Shown here piece after piece: positions 25,605 through 34,942 of a stretch of DNA of 64,000 bases. Origin of the DNA: a gamma proteobacterium HTCC2207. Lineage in GTDB: Bacteria > Pseudomonadota > Gammaproteobacteria > Pseudomonadales > Porticoccaceae. The translations under genes and the position numbers were made by a program. The stretch lies in the NCBI GenBank assembly GCA_905182275.1, contig CAJJAU010000008.1, positions 1 through 64,000 of the forward strand, in the 5' to 3' direction. The notes beneath the pieces are model-generated. The model saw only the letters and a program-made list of their open reading frames with translations. It had not been told where the DNA came from and ran no database searches. Position 1 is the first letter of the stretch. Each line of letters opens with the position of its first letter.

Positions 25605-27047
25605 ATGGCGAATACTTTTTACTGGCATGATTATGAAACCTTCGGAATTGACCCGTCCAAAGATCGCCCCTCGCAGTTTGCTGGGCTTCGCACTGATGAA
25701 GATCTCAACCCAATTGGCGAACCACTGGTTATTTATTGCCAGCCGCAAAAAGATATTTTGCCATCCCCACAAGCCTGCTTAGTCACCGGCATTACCCCTC
25801 AGCTGGCTCTGCAGAACGGCCTTTCCGAACCCGAGTTCATCGCTGCTATACATCAGCAATTGTCGCTTCCTGGTACCTGTGGCGTTGGTTACAACAGTAT
25901 CCGTTTTGATGATGAAGTTAGTCGCTATTGCCTCTATCGAAATTTCTATGATCCTTATCAAAGAGAGTGGAAAAACGGTAATTCTCGCTGGGATATCTTG
26001 GATATGCTGCGGCTGACTCGGGCATTGCGCCCTGAAGGCATAGAGTGGACTGACCATGAGCCTGGGCGGCCAAGCTTTAAGTTGGAACACCTCACCGCGG
26101 CCAACGGCATTGCCCATGAGGCTGCTCATGATGCCTTATCTGATGTTACTGCCACTATTGCCATGGCCAAGTTGGTGAAACAAAAGCAACCCCGGTTGTT
26201 CGATTATGTGGTTAACCACCGTAGTAAAAGAAGCGTCACCGAAATGCTTGATTTAAATCATCGCAAACCCTTTTTTCACATCTCCGGAATGCTCTCTAGC
26301 GCTAATATGTACGGGGCAATAATGATGCCACTAGCAATGCATCCGACCAATAGCAATGGCATTATCTGTGTCGATTTATCGGCTGATCCTGAGCTTCTAC
26401 TGGGCCAAAATGTTGATCAAATTATCCGCGGAGTTTTCACCGCTGGCGATCAATTGTCATCTGAGGAGCAGCGTATTCCTCTCAAGGTTGTGCACATTAA
26501 TAAGGCGCCGGTGGTCACCACCCATAAACTGATTGATGCCGCGGCTGCCAAGCGCTTGAACATAAACGTTGAGCAGTGCGAAGCGCATTGGCGAAAACTT
26601 AATCAGGTAGATTTGCGCGACAAATTACATGCCGTGTTTGCTGAGCGCACGTTTCCTAAAAAAACTGACGCAGAACAGCAGTTGTATGAAGGCTTCTTAC
26701 CCAATAGCGATCGCAACTTGCTGGATGAGGTACGTAACACCACCAGTGAAGGGTTTAAAAAGCACCAATTTCACTTTTCAGACGAACGCTATAATCAACT
26801 CCTGTTCAGTTATCGTGCGCGTTTCTTTAATGACTCTCTGTCTGCTCAGGAGCAGGCAACTTGGCTAGAGTCTTGTCGATGGCGGCTGCACGATGAAGAC
26901 GCCGGCTACTTAACCGTAAAGCGGCTGTTGGCCGAGGTTGAACAACTGTTAGCTGCGGGAGACCTCCCTACGGAGAAAGTGGCCGTCCTTGACGCCCTGA
27001 AACAGTGGACTTTGATGGTAGATGGTGAATTTTCACTATCAAACTAG
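25605..27047 (+). CDS. sbcB: exodeoxyribonuclease I
   Basis: 3'-5' single-strand DNA exonuclease of the DEDDh class used in recombination and mismatch repair. The first motif FYWHDYETFG (catalytic Asp and Glu) begins at residue 4, GYNSIRFDDEV is the second (Asp), and the AAHDALSDV segment carries the third-motif His and Asp. The C-terminal ExoI-specific region is complete; length (480) matches E. coli ExoI (475). Start ATG after AGGTTAG. Confidence 0.95.
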   Translation: MANTFYWHDYETFGIDPSKDRPSQFAGLRTDEDLNPIGEPLVIYCQPQKDILPSPQACLVTGITPQLALQNGLSEPEFIAAIHQQLSLPGTCGVGYNSIRFDDEVSRYCLYRNFYDPYQREWKNGNSRWDILDMLRLTRALRPEGIEWTDHEPGRPSFKLEHLTAANGIAHEAAHDALSDVTATIAMAKLVKQKQPRLFDYVVNHRSKRSVTEMLDLNHRKPFFHISGMLSSANMYGAIMMPLAMHPTNSNGIICVDLSADPELLLGQNVDQIIRGVFTAGDQLSSEEQRIPLKVVHINKAPVVTTHKLIDAAAAKRLNINVEQCEAHWRKLNQVDLRDKLHAVFAERTFPKKTDAEQQLYEGFLPNSDRNLLDEVRNTTSEGFKKHQFHFSDERYNQLLFSYRARFFNDSLSAQEQATWLESCRWRLHDEDAGYLTVKRLLAEVEQLLAAGDLPTEKVAVLDALKQWTLMVDGEFSLSN

Positions 27048-27107
27048 AGTGCAGAGGCGAAACAGGCTAAAATCCCCCATACCCATTTATTGCACCGAGG
27101 TTAACCC

Positions 27108-28133
27108 TTGAACTTTACCGGCGCGCATATTCTTTCTATCAACCAATTTCAGCGCGAAGATGTCGATCGCGTATTTGCTGTGGCTGATAACATGGAACCC
27201 TATGCCTTGCGCAAACGGGTGACCCGAGTGCTTGAAGGGGCAATTTTAGGTAACATGTTTTTTGAAGCGAGCACCCGAACACGGGTCAGCTTTGGGTCTG
27301 CGTTTAATCTACTCGGCGGTGAAGTGCGCGAGACCGCCGGCTTTGAGAACTCGGCATTGGTAAAGGGTGAGTCTCTACAAGATACTGCCAGAGTATTGTC
27401 TGGATTTAGTGACGTGATCTGCATGCGACACCCACAGCCTGGGTCTGTGGCCGACTTTGCTGCTGCTAGCCGTGTACCGGTATTAAATGGTGGCGACGGT
27501 GCTAATGAGCATCCCACTCAAGCATTGCTAGATCTTTATACTATTCGCAAAGAGATGGCTGACAAGGGTCGCGATATCGATGGCTTAAGCGTTGCCATGA
27601 TTGGTGATCTTCGACATGGGCGCACCGTGCATTCACTGGGCAAACTGCTGTCTTTATATAAAAATATTCGCGTGGTACTGATATCGCCAAAAGAACTCAC
27701 TCTGCCTGACTCTATTGTTGAGTCCATGCGCGCTGCCGGGGTTGATGTGAGTATTTCTCATGAGCTGACTCAGAGCATTGCTGCGGTTGATATTGTGTAC
27801 TCGACGCGAATTCAAGAAGAACGTTTCTCCAGTAAACAGGAAGCAGATCTTTATCGCGGTAAATTCCGTCTCAATCAAGCTATTTATACTCAGTACTGCC
27901 AGCCCAACACAGTGATTATGCATCCGCTACCGCGAGACTCTCGAGCCGATGCTAATGAGCTAGATAGCGATTTAGATGACAATCCAAATTTGGCTATTTT
28001 TCGGCAGACAGATAATGGTGTTCTGGTGAGAATGGCGCTGTTTGCCCTAGTATTAAATGTGGCAGATAAGGTAGATGATTTCGCCTATGAAGTACGCTGG
28101 TACAATGCCCGCCAAAACCGCATCACACCCTAA
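27108..28133 (+). CDS. pyrB: aspartate carbamoyltransferase catalytic chain
   Basis: Commits carbamoyl phosphate and aspartate to pyrimidine synthesis in the cytoplasm. The carbamoyl-phosphate loop FEASTRTRVSF lies near residue 52, HPQPGSV and GDGANEHPTQALLD are the second and third site motifs, and HPLPRDSR near residue 270 is the aspartate-site loop. At 341 residues it is about 30 longer than E. coli PyrB, like forms that do not pair with PyrI, and no pyrI follows. The start is TTG eight bases after CGAGG; the reading frame has no ATG nearby. An ornithine transcarbamylase is unlikely because its motifs differ. Confidence 0.92.
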   Translation: MNFTGAHILSINQFQREDVDRVFAVADNMEPYALRKRVTRVLEGAILGNMFFEASTRTRVSFGSAFNLLGGEVRETAGFENSALVKGESLQDTARVLSGFSDVICMRHPQPGSVADFAAASRVPVLNGGDGANEHPTQALLDLYTIRKEMADKGRDIDGLSVAMIGDLRHGRTVHSLGKLLSLYKNIRVVLISPKELTLPDSIVESMRAAGVDVSISHELTQSIAAVDIVYSTRIQEERFSSKQEADLYRGKFRLNQAIYTQYCQPNTVIMHPLPRDSRADANELDSDLDDNPNLAIFRQTDNGVLVRMALFALVLNVADKVDDFAYEVRWYNARQNRITP

Positions 28134-28162
28134 ATAACAATAATTATTAGTCGACTGACATC

Positions 28163-29344
28163 ATGAATGATTTTGACGATATTCGTCCGTTTAACGATAG
28201 TGAAGTGCCGGCAGCATTGGCCCGGCTCATTGCCGACTCCGAGATGATGAATTTGTTGCTCTCTCGACAATTTCCTGTGCTCACCAAGATATTTCCTGGT
28301 GTTTTCAACCTACTCGCTCGCCCTCTTTTACGTCGCAGTTTACGTAAGTTGACTAAGGGCGTGTCGACGATAAGTGATTTCCAGCATCATATGACCACAC
28401 GCCTGGTTGGTGTATTAGAGAACAGTACCGATAGCTACCAGTTTAGGGGTTTAGATTGTCTTGACCCAGAGCGTGCGTATTTGTTTATGAGCAATCATCG
28501 TGACATCGCACTGGATCCGGCTATTATTTGTTTGGGCCTGACCTCTGCCGGTCGAAATACGGTGCGCATTGCGATTGGCGATAACTTACTCAGCAAGCCT
28601 TTTGCATCAGATCTTATGCGCGTTAATCGCAGTTTTATTGTTAAGCGTTCGGTGTCTGGGCGCAGAGAAAAGCTCGAAGCGCTGAAAAACCTATCACGCT
28701 ATATTCGTCACAGCCTTAGTCAGGAAGCAGTATCTATCTGGATAGCTCAAGCTGAGGGGCGGGCGAAGGACGGAAAAGACAAAACCGAAACAGCGCTATT
28801 AAAGATGCTGGCATTGTCCAGAGATTCCGAGCAATCCTTTGCTGAGTCGACCGGTGAGTTAAATGTGATCCCTGTGTCTATTTCTTATGAGTATGATCCC
28901 TGTGATAGCGATAAAGCCTGCGAGCTTTACGCTCAGCAGAATGGAATGACCTACACTAAGGATCCCTTTGAGGATCTAGACAGTATTCAAAAAGGATTTG
29001 TTGGCTATAAAGGGCGTATCCACGTCACATTTGGTGAGCCGGTGGCTGATAAGTACGAGACTGCTGATCTATTGGCCGCTGAAATTGATCGTCAAATTCA
29101 TTTGAACTATCAGTTGTTTCCAAGCAATATTATTGCCTGGCAAATGCATTCTGAGAGTGTTGATACTAGTATTCTAGATGACTTAGAAAATCAATGGCCA
29201 GATGAAGATTGGACTCTAGCTAAACACCAATTTGAAACTCGAATCAACAGTATGCCCCAAGATCATCAGCCAATTGCTATTGCCGCCTATGCCGCACCGG
29301 TTGATAGTCAGTTACATTATTCTGCACAGTCTCAGAGGCTTTAA
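28163..29344 (+). CDS. PlsC-like glycerolipid acyltransferase
   Basis: A 393-residue acyltransferase-family protein, probably membrane-associated, that should transfer acyl groups to glycerolipids. The acceptor/catalytic motif is SNHRDIALDP (about residue 112); the spacing is H-x5-D, one residue longer than the standard H-x4-D, as in a less-studied branch of the family. Further on, FIVKRSVSGR (about 157), WIAQAEGRAKDG (about 194) and VIPVSISYEY (about 236) match the later motifs. No TM segment is obvious; an amphipathic N-terminus may bind membrane. It lies 29 bases after pyrB and 3 before dinG, so they may share a transcript. Confidence 0.8.
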   Translation: MNDFDDIRPFNDSEVPAALARLIADSEMMNLLLSRQFPVLTKIFPGVFNLLARPLLRRSLRKLTKGVSTISDFQHHMTTRLVGVLENSTDSYQFRGLDCLDPERAYLFMSNHRDIALDPAIICLGLTSAGRNTVRIAIGDNLLSKPFASDLMRVNRSFIVKRSVSGRREKLEALKNLSRYIRHSLSQEAVSIWIAQAEGRAKDGKDKTETALLKMLALSRDSEQSFAESTGELNVIPVSISYEYDPCDSDKACELYAQQNGMTYTKDPFEDLDSIQKGFVGYKGRIHVTFGEPVADKYETADLLAAEIDRQIHLNYQLFPSNIIAWQMHSESVDTSILDDLENQWPDEDWTLAKHQFETRINSMPQDHQPIAIAAYAAPVDSQLHYSAQSQRL

Positions 29345-29347
29345 CTT

Positions 29348-31450
29348 TTGTTGGATTCTGAGGTCAAAGATACGATTCAGCAGGGTTATCGCCAATTCCT
29401 AAATAACCGTGGTCTGAGCCCAAGGCTTGGGCAAAAACAGATGGTCGCTGCTATTGCCAATTGTCTTAGCGATGACGATGCTGATAAGCGCTTAGCGGTT
29501 ATAGAGGCTGGTACTGGTACCGGTAAGACAGTCGGTTACCTGATTGCCGCTCTACCCATTGCCAGAGCCCTCAAAAAGACCGTAGTGGTGTCTACTGGCA
29601 CCATTGCCCTGCAAGAGCAATTAATCAACAAAGATATCCCTGAACTTTTGGAATCCTGCGAATGGGATTACAGTTGCGCTCTGGTTAAGGGCCGCGGGCG
29701 CTATGCCTGTAATCTGCGTATGGAACAGCATCTTGATTCTATTAAGGCTAAAGACGCCGGTGTATTTTTGTTCGAAGATGATCAGCAATTTAATCCAAAT
29801 GCGCAGACAGAAAGCCTCTATCGGGAGATGTGGGATGCCCTTGAGGACGGTTCTTGGAATGGAGATCGCGACTCTTGGGATACTCATATCAAAGATATGG
29901 AATGGCGGGCGTTAACCGTTGATCGGCGTCAGTGTACCGGCAGGCGCTGTCGTTTTGTAAATCAGTGCCCATTTTTTAAGGCGCGCGCAGATATCGAAGA
30001 AAGCGAGGTCATTGTTGCTAACCATGATTTGGTTATGGCCGACCTGGCTTTAGGCGGCGGTGCCATATTACCGCCCCCTGAAGACTGTATTTATATTTGC
30101 GATGAGGGCCACCGGCTCGGCGATACAGCGATTAGGCACTTTGGGGCTGAATGTCGAATCAATAGTACTCTGGCGTGGTTAGAGCGAATTCCAAAGCAAT
30201 GCAAAGGGCAGGCGCCCATTTTTGCCAAAGATACCGGGTTAATAGAACAGCTACCACGAATTGAGAGAGAAGCCGCTAAAATTAGTGAGCTACTGTCGAT
30301 GGCATACCCCTTGCTAAAAGAGCATCTAGATTCCTCGGATGATTATGAAGGGCGGTTTCGTTTTTCTCATGGTGATGTAGGTGCAACTATCCGGGATATC
30401 GCTGCGCAAATAACCCTGCAAGCCAGTGGTTGGTTGGGTCGTCTTGAGGTATTGGAAGATACCCTGAGTGAGGCGCTCAGCGACAAGCAATATTCAGTGA
30501 CGATACCGGATGTTGAGGTGTTTTATCAGCAAGTAGGTACCTGGCTTTCCGGTGCGGAACGGCTGGTCTCTCTCTGGGACCGCCTGCACCGAGAGTTAAA
30601 GCAGGATGCTATCCCTATGGCCTGTTGGTTGAAGCTTGATGATAGCGGTGGCGGTAACCTTGATATCTCTGTTAATGCGAGCCCCATTCAAGCGGCGGAA
30701 ATTCTGCGTGATAGCCTTTGGGGTAATTGTTACGCAGCGGTAATAACCTCTGCCACGCTGAGATCTCTCGGTAATTTCAGTACCTTACAAAGAGAGACAG
30801 GTATCCCAGATTCTGCGCATTTTTTATCGGTTGCAGGAGCCTTTGATTACGCTAAATCGGCAGTAGTGCGAGTACCCGCTGATGCCATAGAGGGCAATAA
30901 AGCCGAAGAGCATACAGACTATATCGTTGAAAACTTAGCCTCCATGGTTGAAGACAAGGCTGGAACCTTAGTGTTGTTTTCTTCAAAGAAACAGATGGAA
31001 CAGGTTTTCGATGAGCTTCCTAACGATTTGGCAAAGTTGATTTTAATCCAGGGCCAATATTCTAATCGAGAGATGGTTAGGCTACATAAAGAGCGTATCG
31101 ATCAGGGTCGAACCAGCGTGTTACTGGGTCTTGCTAGTTTTTCCGAGGGCGTTGACTTACCCGGTGATTATTGTCGTCATGTGATCATAGCCAAGTTACC
31201 CTTTGCTGTTCCAAACGACCCCCTACAACAGGCTCTTGCTGAATGGATTGAGGCTCGTGGCGGGAATTCTTTTTTCGATATCTCCCTTCCCCTAGCGTCG
31301 TTGCGACTCATTCAGGCGGCTGGGCGGCTGTTGCGCACAGAGTCAGATACAGGCACGGTAACCATTCTAGATAAGCGCTTGATTACCAAGCGTTATGGCA
31401 CACAGCTACTTAATGCGCTGCCGCCTTTTAGCCGTGAAATTGGCACGTAA
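29348..31450 (+). CDS. dinG: ATP-dependent DNA helicase DinG
   Basis: XPD-like superfamily 2 helicase (5'-3') with an iron-sulfur cluster, induced by DNA damage in E. coli and able to resolve R-loops and D-loops. Visible: Walker A AGTGTGKTVGY near residue 55, four cysteines for the cluster (YACNL, CTGRRC, QCPFF), DEGH Walker B near 255, and the C-terminal motifs GLASFSEGVDLPG and QAAGRLLR. Length (700) is close to E. coli DinG (716). The start is TTG, three bases after the acyltransferase stop. Confidence 0.93.
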   Translation: MLDSEVKDTIQQGYRQFLNNRGLSPRLGQKQMVAAIANCLSDDDADKRLAVIEAGTGTGKTVGYLIAALPIARALKKTVVVSTGTIALQEQLINKDIPELLESCEWDYSCALVKGRGRYACNLRMEQHLDSIKAKDAGVFLFEDDQQFNPNAQTESLYREMWDALEDGSWNGDRDSWDTHIKDMEWRALTVDRRQCTGRRCRFVNQCPFFKARADIEESEVIVANHDLVMADLALGGGAILPPPEDCIYICDEGHRLGDTAIRHFGAECRINSTLAWLERIPKQCKGQAPIFAKDTGLIEQLPRIEREAAKISELLSMAYPLLKEHLDSSDDYEGRFRFSHGDVGATIRDIAAQITLQASGWLGRLEVLEDTLSEALSDKQYSVTIPDVEVFYQQVGTWLSGAERLVSLWDRLHRELKQDAIPMACWLKLDDSGGGNLDISVNASPIQAAEILRDSLWGNCYAAVITSATLRSLGNFSTLQRETGIPDSAHFLSVAGAFDYAKSAVVRVPADAIEGNKAEEHTDYIVENLASMVEDKAGTLVLFSSKKQMEQVFDELPNDLAKLILIQGQYSNREMVRLHKERIDQGRTSVLLGLASFSEGVDLPGDYCRHVIIAKLPFAVPNDPLQQALAEWIEARGGNSFFDISLPLASLRLIQAAGRLLRTESDTGTVTILDKRLITKRYGTQLLNALPPFSREIGT

Positions 31451-31471
31451 CATGCTCGAAGAAACTTCACA

Positions 31472-31792
31472 GTGAACCACGCTAAATTACAGTATCTTTT
31501 GGGGGAGCTAGAGGCTGAGCTTAGACTCGCCCAACAGTGGTCAACCCAGCAGATCTCGCCCGAAGACCTAGTCAGTAGCGAGCCATTTGCTATTGATAAG
31601 CTATCTTTTAGTCAGTGGTTGCAGTTTGTCTTTGTACCCCGCCTGCAAATTGTCTGTGACAGCAGAAACCCGCTGCCAGTATCGTGCAGTGTGGCGCCAA
31701 TGGCCGAGGAATTTTATCGGTTAAACCGGATCGATGCTGACGCGGTCATAGACCAGCTAGCCAGCATCGACCAGCTGATTACGAGCGCTTAG
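31472..31792 (+). CDS. yqcC: YqcC family protein
   Basis: A 106-residue protein of the YqcC/DUF446 family: an all-helical, cytoplasmic domain with the SFSQWLQFVFVPR core and a conserved LDAELR-like start. Its function is not established; in E. coli yqcC lies with the truC pseudouridine synthase and syd, and in relatives it often sits near RNA modification genes. It follows dinG by 21 bases, starts with GTG, and its last 14 bases overlap the 3' end of the convergent deaD gene. Confidence 0.85.
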   Translation: MNHAKLQYLLGELEAELRLAQQWSTQQISPEDLVSSEPFAIDKLSFSQWLQFVFVPRLQIVCDSRNPLPVSCSVAPMAEEFYRLNRIDADAVIDQLASIDQLITSA

Positions 31793-33869
31793 GCTTCTTG
31801 GTGTAGGTCTTTTTCTTTTTCAGAGGGGCACTGCCGTCAGCAACGGTTTTAACCTTTGCTGCACGCTTTTCTTTAGCCGCTTTACTAAAACCGCCATCAT
31901 CCGCGTTACTTTTACCTTTAAATACCGGTCTGGGTGGCTTTGGCGGCTCAGCGGTACGCTTATTCTTCACGTTCCTAGATAGGGTTTTTTTATCGCCGTC
32001 ATCTAGTTCACGTTTTCTCGGTGCTCTAGGCTCTGGTTTAGACTTGGTTGAGTAGGTCTCACCCTCTGGCCCGGAATTGTCTCCATTGAGTACACTAATT
32101 TGCATTGGTTTGGCACAAACACGTACTTTTTTCAGATGGTTTAATAGCTCAGCTGGCATACCTTTGGGTAAGTCTACCGTGCTGTATTCATCATGCAGCT
32201 TGATCTCACCAATAAATCGACTTTCAATATCGGCTTCATTAGCGATAGCGCCGACAATATTACTTGGCGTAATCTTGTCATTATTACCAACCTCCAAACG
32301 ATAAGTCACCATTGGTACGCCATCACGATTTGCATCGGCGTCCTTGGCTCTCGCTTCGCGTTGGGGTCTGTCCGAACGCTCATTTCTAGAATCGCCGCGG
32401 GTATCTCTACTCTCTGTACGCTGGCCGCGATGTTCTTTGCGCTCACCGCGATCTTTCGTTCTCTCACCACGATCCTTAGTTCTATCACCGCGGTCTCTGT
32501 TGCGTTCTCGCCCTGAGTCACCATCGCGATCTCTACTGCTAGGCGCCGCTATGGTCTCGAGTTTTGGAAAAAGAGGCCTTTCTTTTTGATTTTCAAAAGC
32601 TAAAGCCGCTGCAATATCACCCATATCTAACTCGTTCTCATCGGCTAGCTGCTGGATTAGCGAGCGGAACTTGTCGAGTTTAGGTAGCGCCATAGTCTTC
32701 ATGAGTTGTTCAGTAAACTGCTGTATCCGTTGTCCACTGACTTCCTCATTGCTAGGCATCGCCATTGGCTTGATGACTTGACGCGTAGATTTCTCGATAG
32801 AGCGCAACATACGGTTTTCTTTAGGCGTAATAAACAATATCGCCTTACCGTCACGCCCAGCCCGACCAGTGCGGCCAATGCGGTGAACGTAGGATTCATT
32901 GTCATAAGGGATGTCGAAGTTAATCACGTGGCTAATGCGCTCAACATCTAATCCACGAGCAGCAACATCTGTGGCGACCACAATATCTACTTGGCCCTTT
33001 TTAAGGCGGTTAATAGTGCGTTCTCGCAATGCTTGACTAAGATCGCCATTAAGCGCTGCCGATGAGAATCCGCGCGCTTCAAGACGCTCGGCAATATCAA
33101 CGGTTGAAGATTTTGTGCGCACAAAAATAATCATGCCATCAAAGGCTTCTACTTCGAGCACTCTGGTCAGGGCATCCATTTTCTGGTGGCTCTTACAGGT
33201 CACATACTGTTGCTCAATACGCTCAACAGTTTTGGTTTTATTCTGGATATTAACTGTCTCAGCGTCACCTAAATATTTCTGACTAACGCGTCGAATAGCT
33301 GGCGGCATAGTGGCTGAAAATAGCGCTCGCTGACAGTTATCAGGTGTTTTTGAAAGGATCGTTTCGACATCGTCGATAAATCCCATACGCAACATTTCAT
33401 CAGCTTCATCGAGAATTAAACCTTTGACCTCACTGAGATCAAGGCTGCGACGACGCAAATGATCTAACATTCGGCCTGGCGTCCCTACGACTACCTGCGC
33501 GCCTCGCTTGAGTCCGCGCAACTGACCGCTAATGTCAGCACCGCCATAAATCGGTAATACATGAAACCCTTTAATAAACTTGGCATAGGTTTGAAAAGCT
33601 TCTGCTACCTGGATCGCCAACTCTCGCGTCGGCGTTAGTACTAAAATTTGCGGTGTTTTCTGCTTTTCATCTAACATACTCAAAAACGGCAACGCAAAGG
33701 CTGCAGTTTTTCCGGTACCGGTTTGTGCCGTACCTAATAGATTTTTTCCCTCAAGCAGTATGGGAATACTCTGAGCCTGGACTGGAGAAGGTTGCTCATA
33801 GCCAAGTTGTTGAACGGCTTTAAGTACGGGGGCAGAAATACCCAGTTCAGCGAAGTCAGTGGATGACAT
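31779..33869 (-). CDS. deaD: DEAD-box RNA helicase DeaD (CsdA)
   Basis: Cold-shock RNA helicase for ribosome assembly and mRNA unwinding. Helicase core about residues 1-370: Q motif with SPVQAQSIP, AQTGTGKTA (Walker A), PTRELA, DEAD, SAT, and HRIGRTGRAGR (motif VI). After that come a DeaD-type dimer region, an Arg/Asp/Glu-rich disordered stretch (about 450-520, repeated GDRTKDRGERTKDRGER-like units), a DbpA-type RNA-binding domain (about 525-600) and a lysine/arginine-rich tail. At 696 residues it is longer than E. coli CsdA (629), mostly because of the repeat-rich linker. The gene ends overlapping yqcC. Confidence 0.95.
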   Translation of the reverse strand: MSSTDFAELGISAPVLKAVQQLGYEQPSPVQAQSIPILLEGKNLLGTAQTGTGKTAAFALPFLSMLDEKQKTPQILVLTPTRELAIQVAEAFQTYAKFIKGFHVLPIYGGADISGQLRGLKRGAQVVVGTPGRMLDHLRRRSLDLSEVKGLILDEADEMLRMGFIDDVETILSKTPDNCQRALFSATMPPAIRRVSQKYLGDAETVNIQNKTKTVERIEQQYVTCKSHQKMDALTRVLEVEAFDGMIIFVRTKSSTVDIAERLEARGFSSAALNGDLSQALRERTINRLKKGQVDIVVATDVAARGLDVERISHVINFDIPYDNESYVHRIGRTGRAGRDGKAILFITPKENRMLRSIEKSTRQVIKPMAMPSNEEVSGQRIQQFTEQLMKTMALPKLDKFRSLIQQLADENELDMGDIAAALAFENQKERPLFPKLETIAAPSSRDRDGDSGRERNRDRGDRTKDRGERTKDRGERKEHRGQRTESRDTRGDSRNERSDRPQREARAKDADANRDGVPMVTYRLEVGNNDKITPSNIVGAIANEADIESRFIGEIKLHDEYSTVDLPKGMPAELLNHLKKVRVCAKPMQISVLNGDNSGPEGETYSTKSKPEPRAPRKRELDDGDKKTLSRNVKNKRTAEPPKPPRPVFKGKSNADDGGFSKAAKEKRAAKVKTVADGSAPLKKKKTYTKKPKRS

Positions 33870-34221
33870 TAAATTACCTGTGGCTTGGGTTTTTTATGAC
33901 CCGATTTAGAGGCCGCGCAGTATACGCCTAAGCTCTTCATTTTTATAGTTTATTTACGTTCGATTTACCTCCCACAGAAAATTAAACGCTAAGTTAAGCT
34001 ATTGGTCGCTCTGATAAAACCCAAGACACTGCTAAATGGTTAAAATAGGCTCCTTCACAGCCGGTCGAAAAACCTGGATTTTTTGGCTGATGAGCTGCAT
34101 AAGACGACATTTTAGAATCACGTTATAGTCTGTATAACCCTACTATGCCTATCTTTCGAGCGGCTTTTACGTTTAAATACCGATCTGAAAAATTATCCAA
34201 TTTCTAAATATAGGACTGCTT
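33870..34221. promoter_or_regulatory. divergent intergenic region between deaD and the phosphatase gene
   Basis: A 352-base gap with no gene. The deaD side has a long AT-rich leader, and an AGGT ribosome site precedes its ATG. E. coli csdA also has a long untranslated leader that acts in cold response. A clear -35/-10 pair was not found for either gene. Confidence 0.35.
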
Positions 34222-34914
34222 ATGAGTGAGCTTCACCTCGTCCGTCATGCTCAGGCTTCATTCGGTTCAGCAAATTATGATCAGCTTTCTGACTTGGGTC
34301 ACCAGCAATCACGATTTTTAGGCGAATATTTTAAGCAACGAAATATGACCTTTGATCGATTAATAGTGGGTGATATGCATCGTCATCATCAAACCATGGA
34401 CGGAATCTGTGCTGGGCTGGACATTGATGGTAGTGACCGGCTAGTGCTACCAGGGCTCAACGAATACAACTTTGTTGAATTGACCGAGGCCTATGGTAAG
34501 ACAAAAGGGGATAGCGAGTTATTTCAAAAAGTAATGCAAGATCCCGGCGACAAAAAGAATTTTTATCGTTTATTGCGTCAAATACTCACGGCGTGGACTG
34601 CTGACAGTATTCCTGATGTGCAAGAGACATGGGTTCAATTCAAATCGCGAGTAAAAGAGGCGCAGGATGAGATTAAATCGATGGCCGATGAGGGCAATAA
34701 AATATTAGCCATAGGATCAGGTGGTTCGATAAGTACATTTGTTGGCATGGTGTTGGAAATTCCCGATGAGAATGTGTTTGATCTTAATTTACAATACAAG
34801 AACACCGCGATCAGTCATTTCTTTTTTAATCAAAAGAAAATGAATCTGACTAGTTTCAATAACATTGCTCACTTTGAGAGCAATGAGATGGAAAAATTTA
34901 TAACCTACGGCTAA
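34222..34914 (+). CDS. histidine phosphatase family protein
   Basis: A 230-residue phosphoglycerate-mutase-like enzyme of the histidine phosphatase superfamily. The catalytic LVRHAQASF (RHG-type motif, RHA here) begins at residue 5, and the second glutamate region lies near FVELTEAYG. The distal catalytic histidine is not in the usual GHGG form: the sequence reads IGSGGSI, so the second His is replaced by Ser. This leaves the enzyme possibly altered or using another residue. The fold is clear; the substrate is not. It is followed by an SDR gene on the same strand after 28 bases. Confidence 0.82.
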   Translation: MSELHLVRHAQASFGSANYDQLSDLGHQQSRFLGEYFKQRNMTFDRLIVGDMHRHHQTMDGICAGLDIDGSDRLVLPGLNEYNFVELTEAYGKTKGDSELFQKVMQDPGDKKNFYRLLRQILTAWTADSIPDVQETWVQFKSRVKEAQDEIKSMADEGNKILAIGSGGSISTFVGMVLEIPDENVFDLNLQYKNTAISHFFFNQKKMNLTSFNNIAHFESNEMEKFITYG

Positions 34915-34942
34915 TTTTTTTAATTAATTAAGGATAGTAAAA

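Noticed and set aside
33870-34221. A tRNA or small RNA gene in the deaD upstream gap
   Set aside because: No cloverleaf arms, no CCA end and no terminator-like hairpin were seen.
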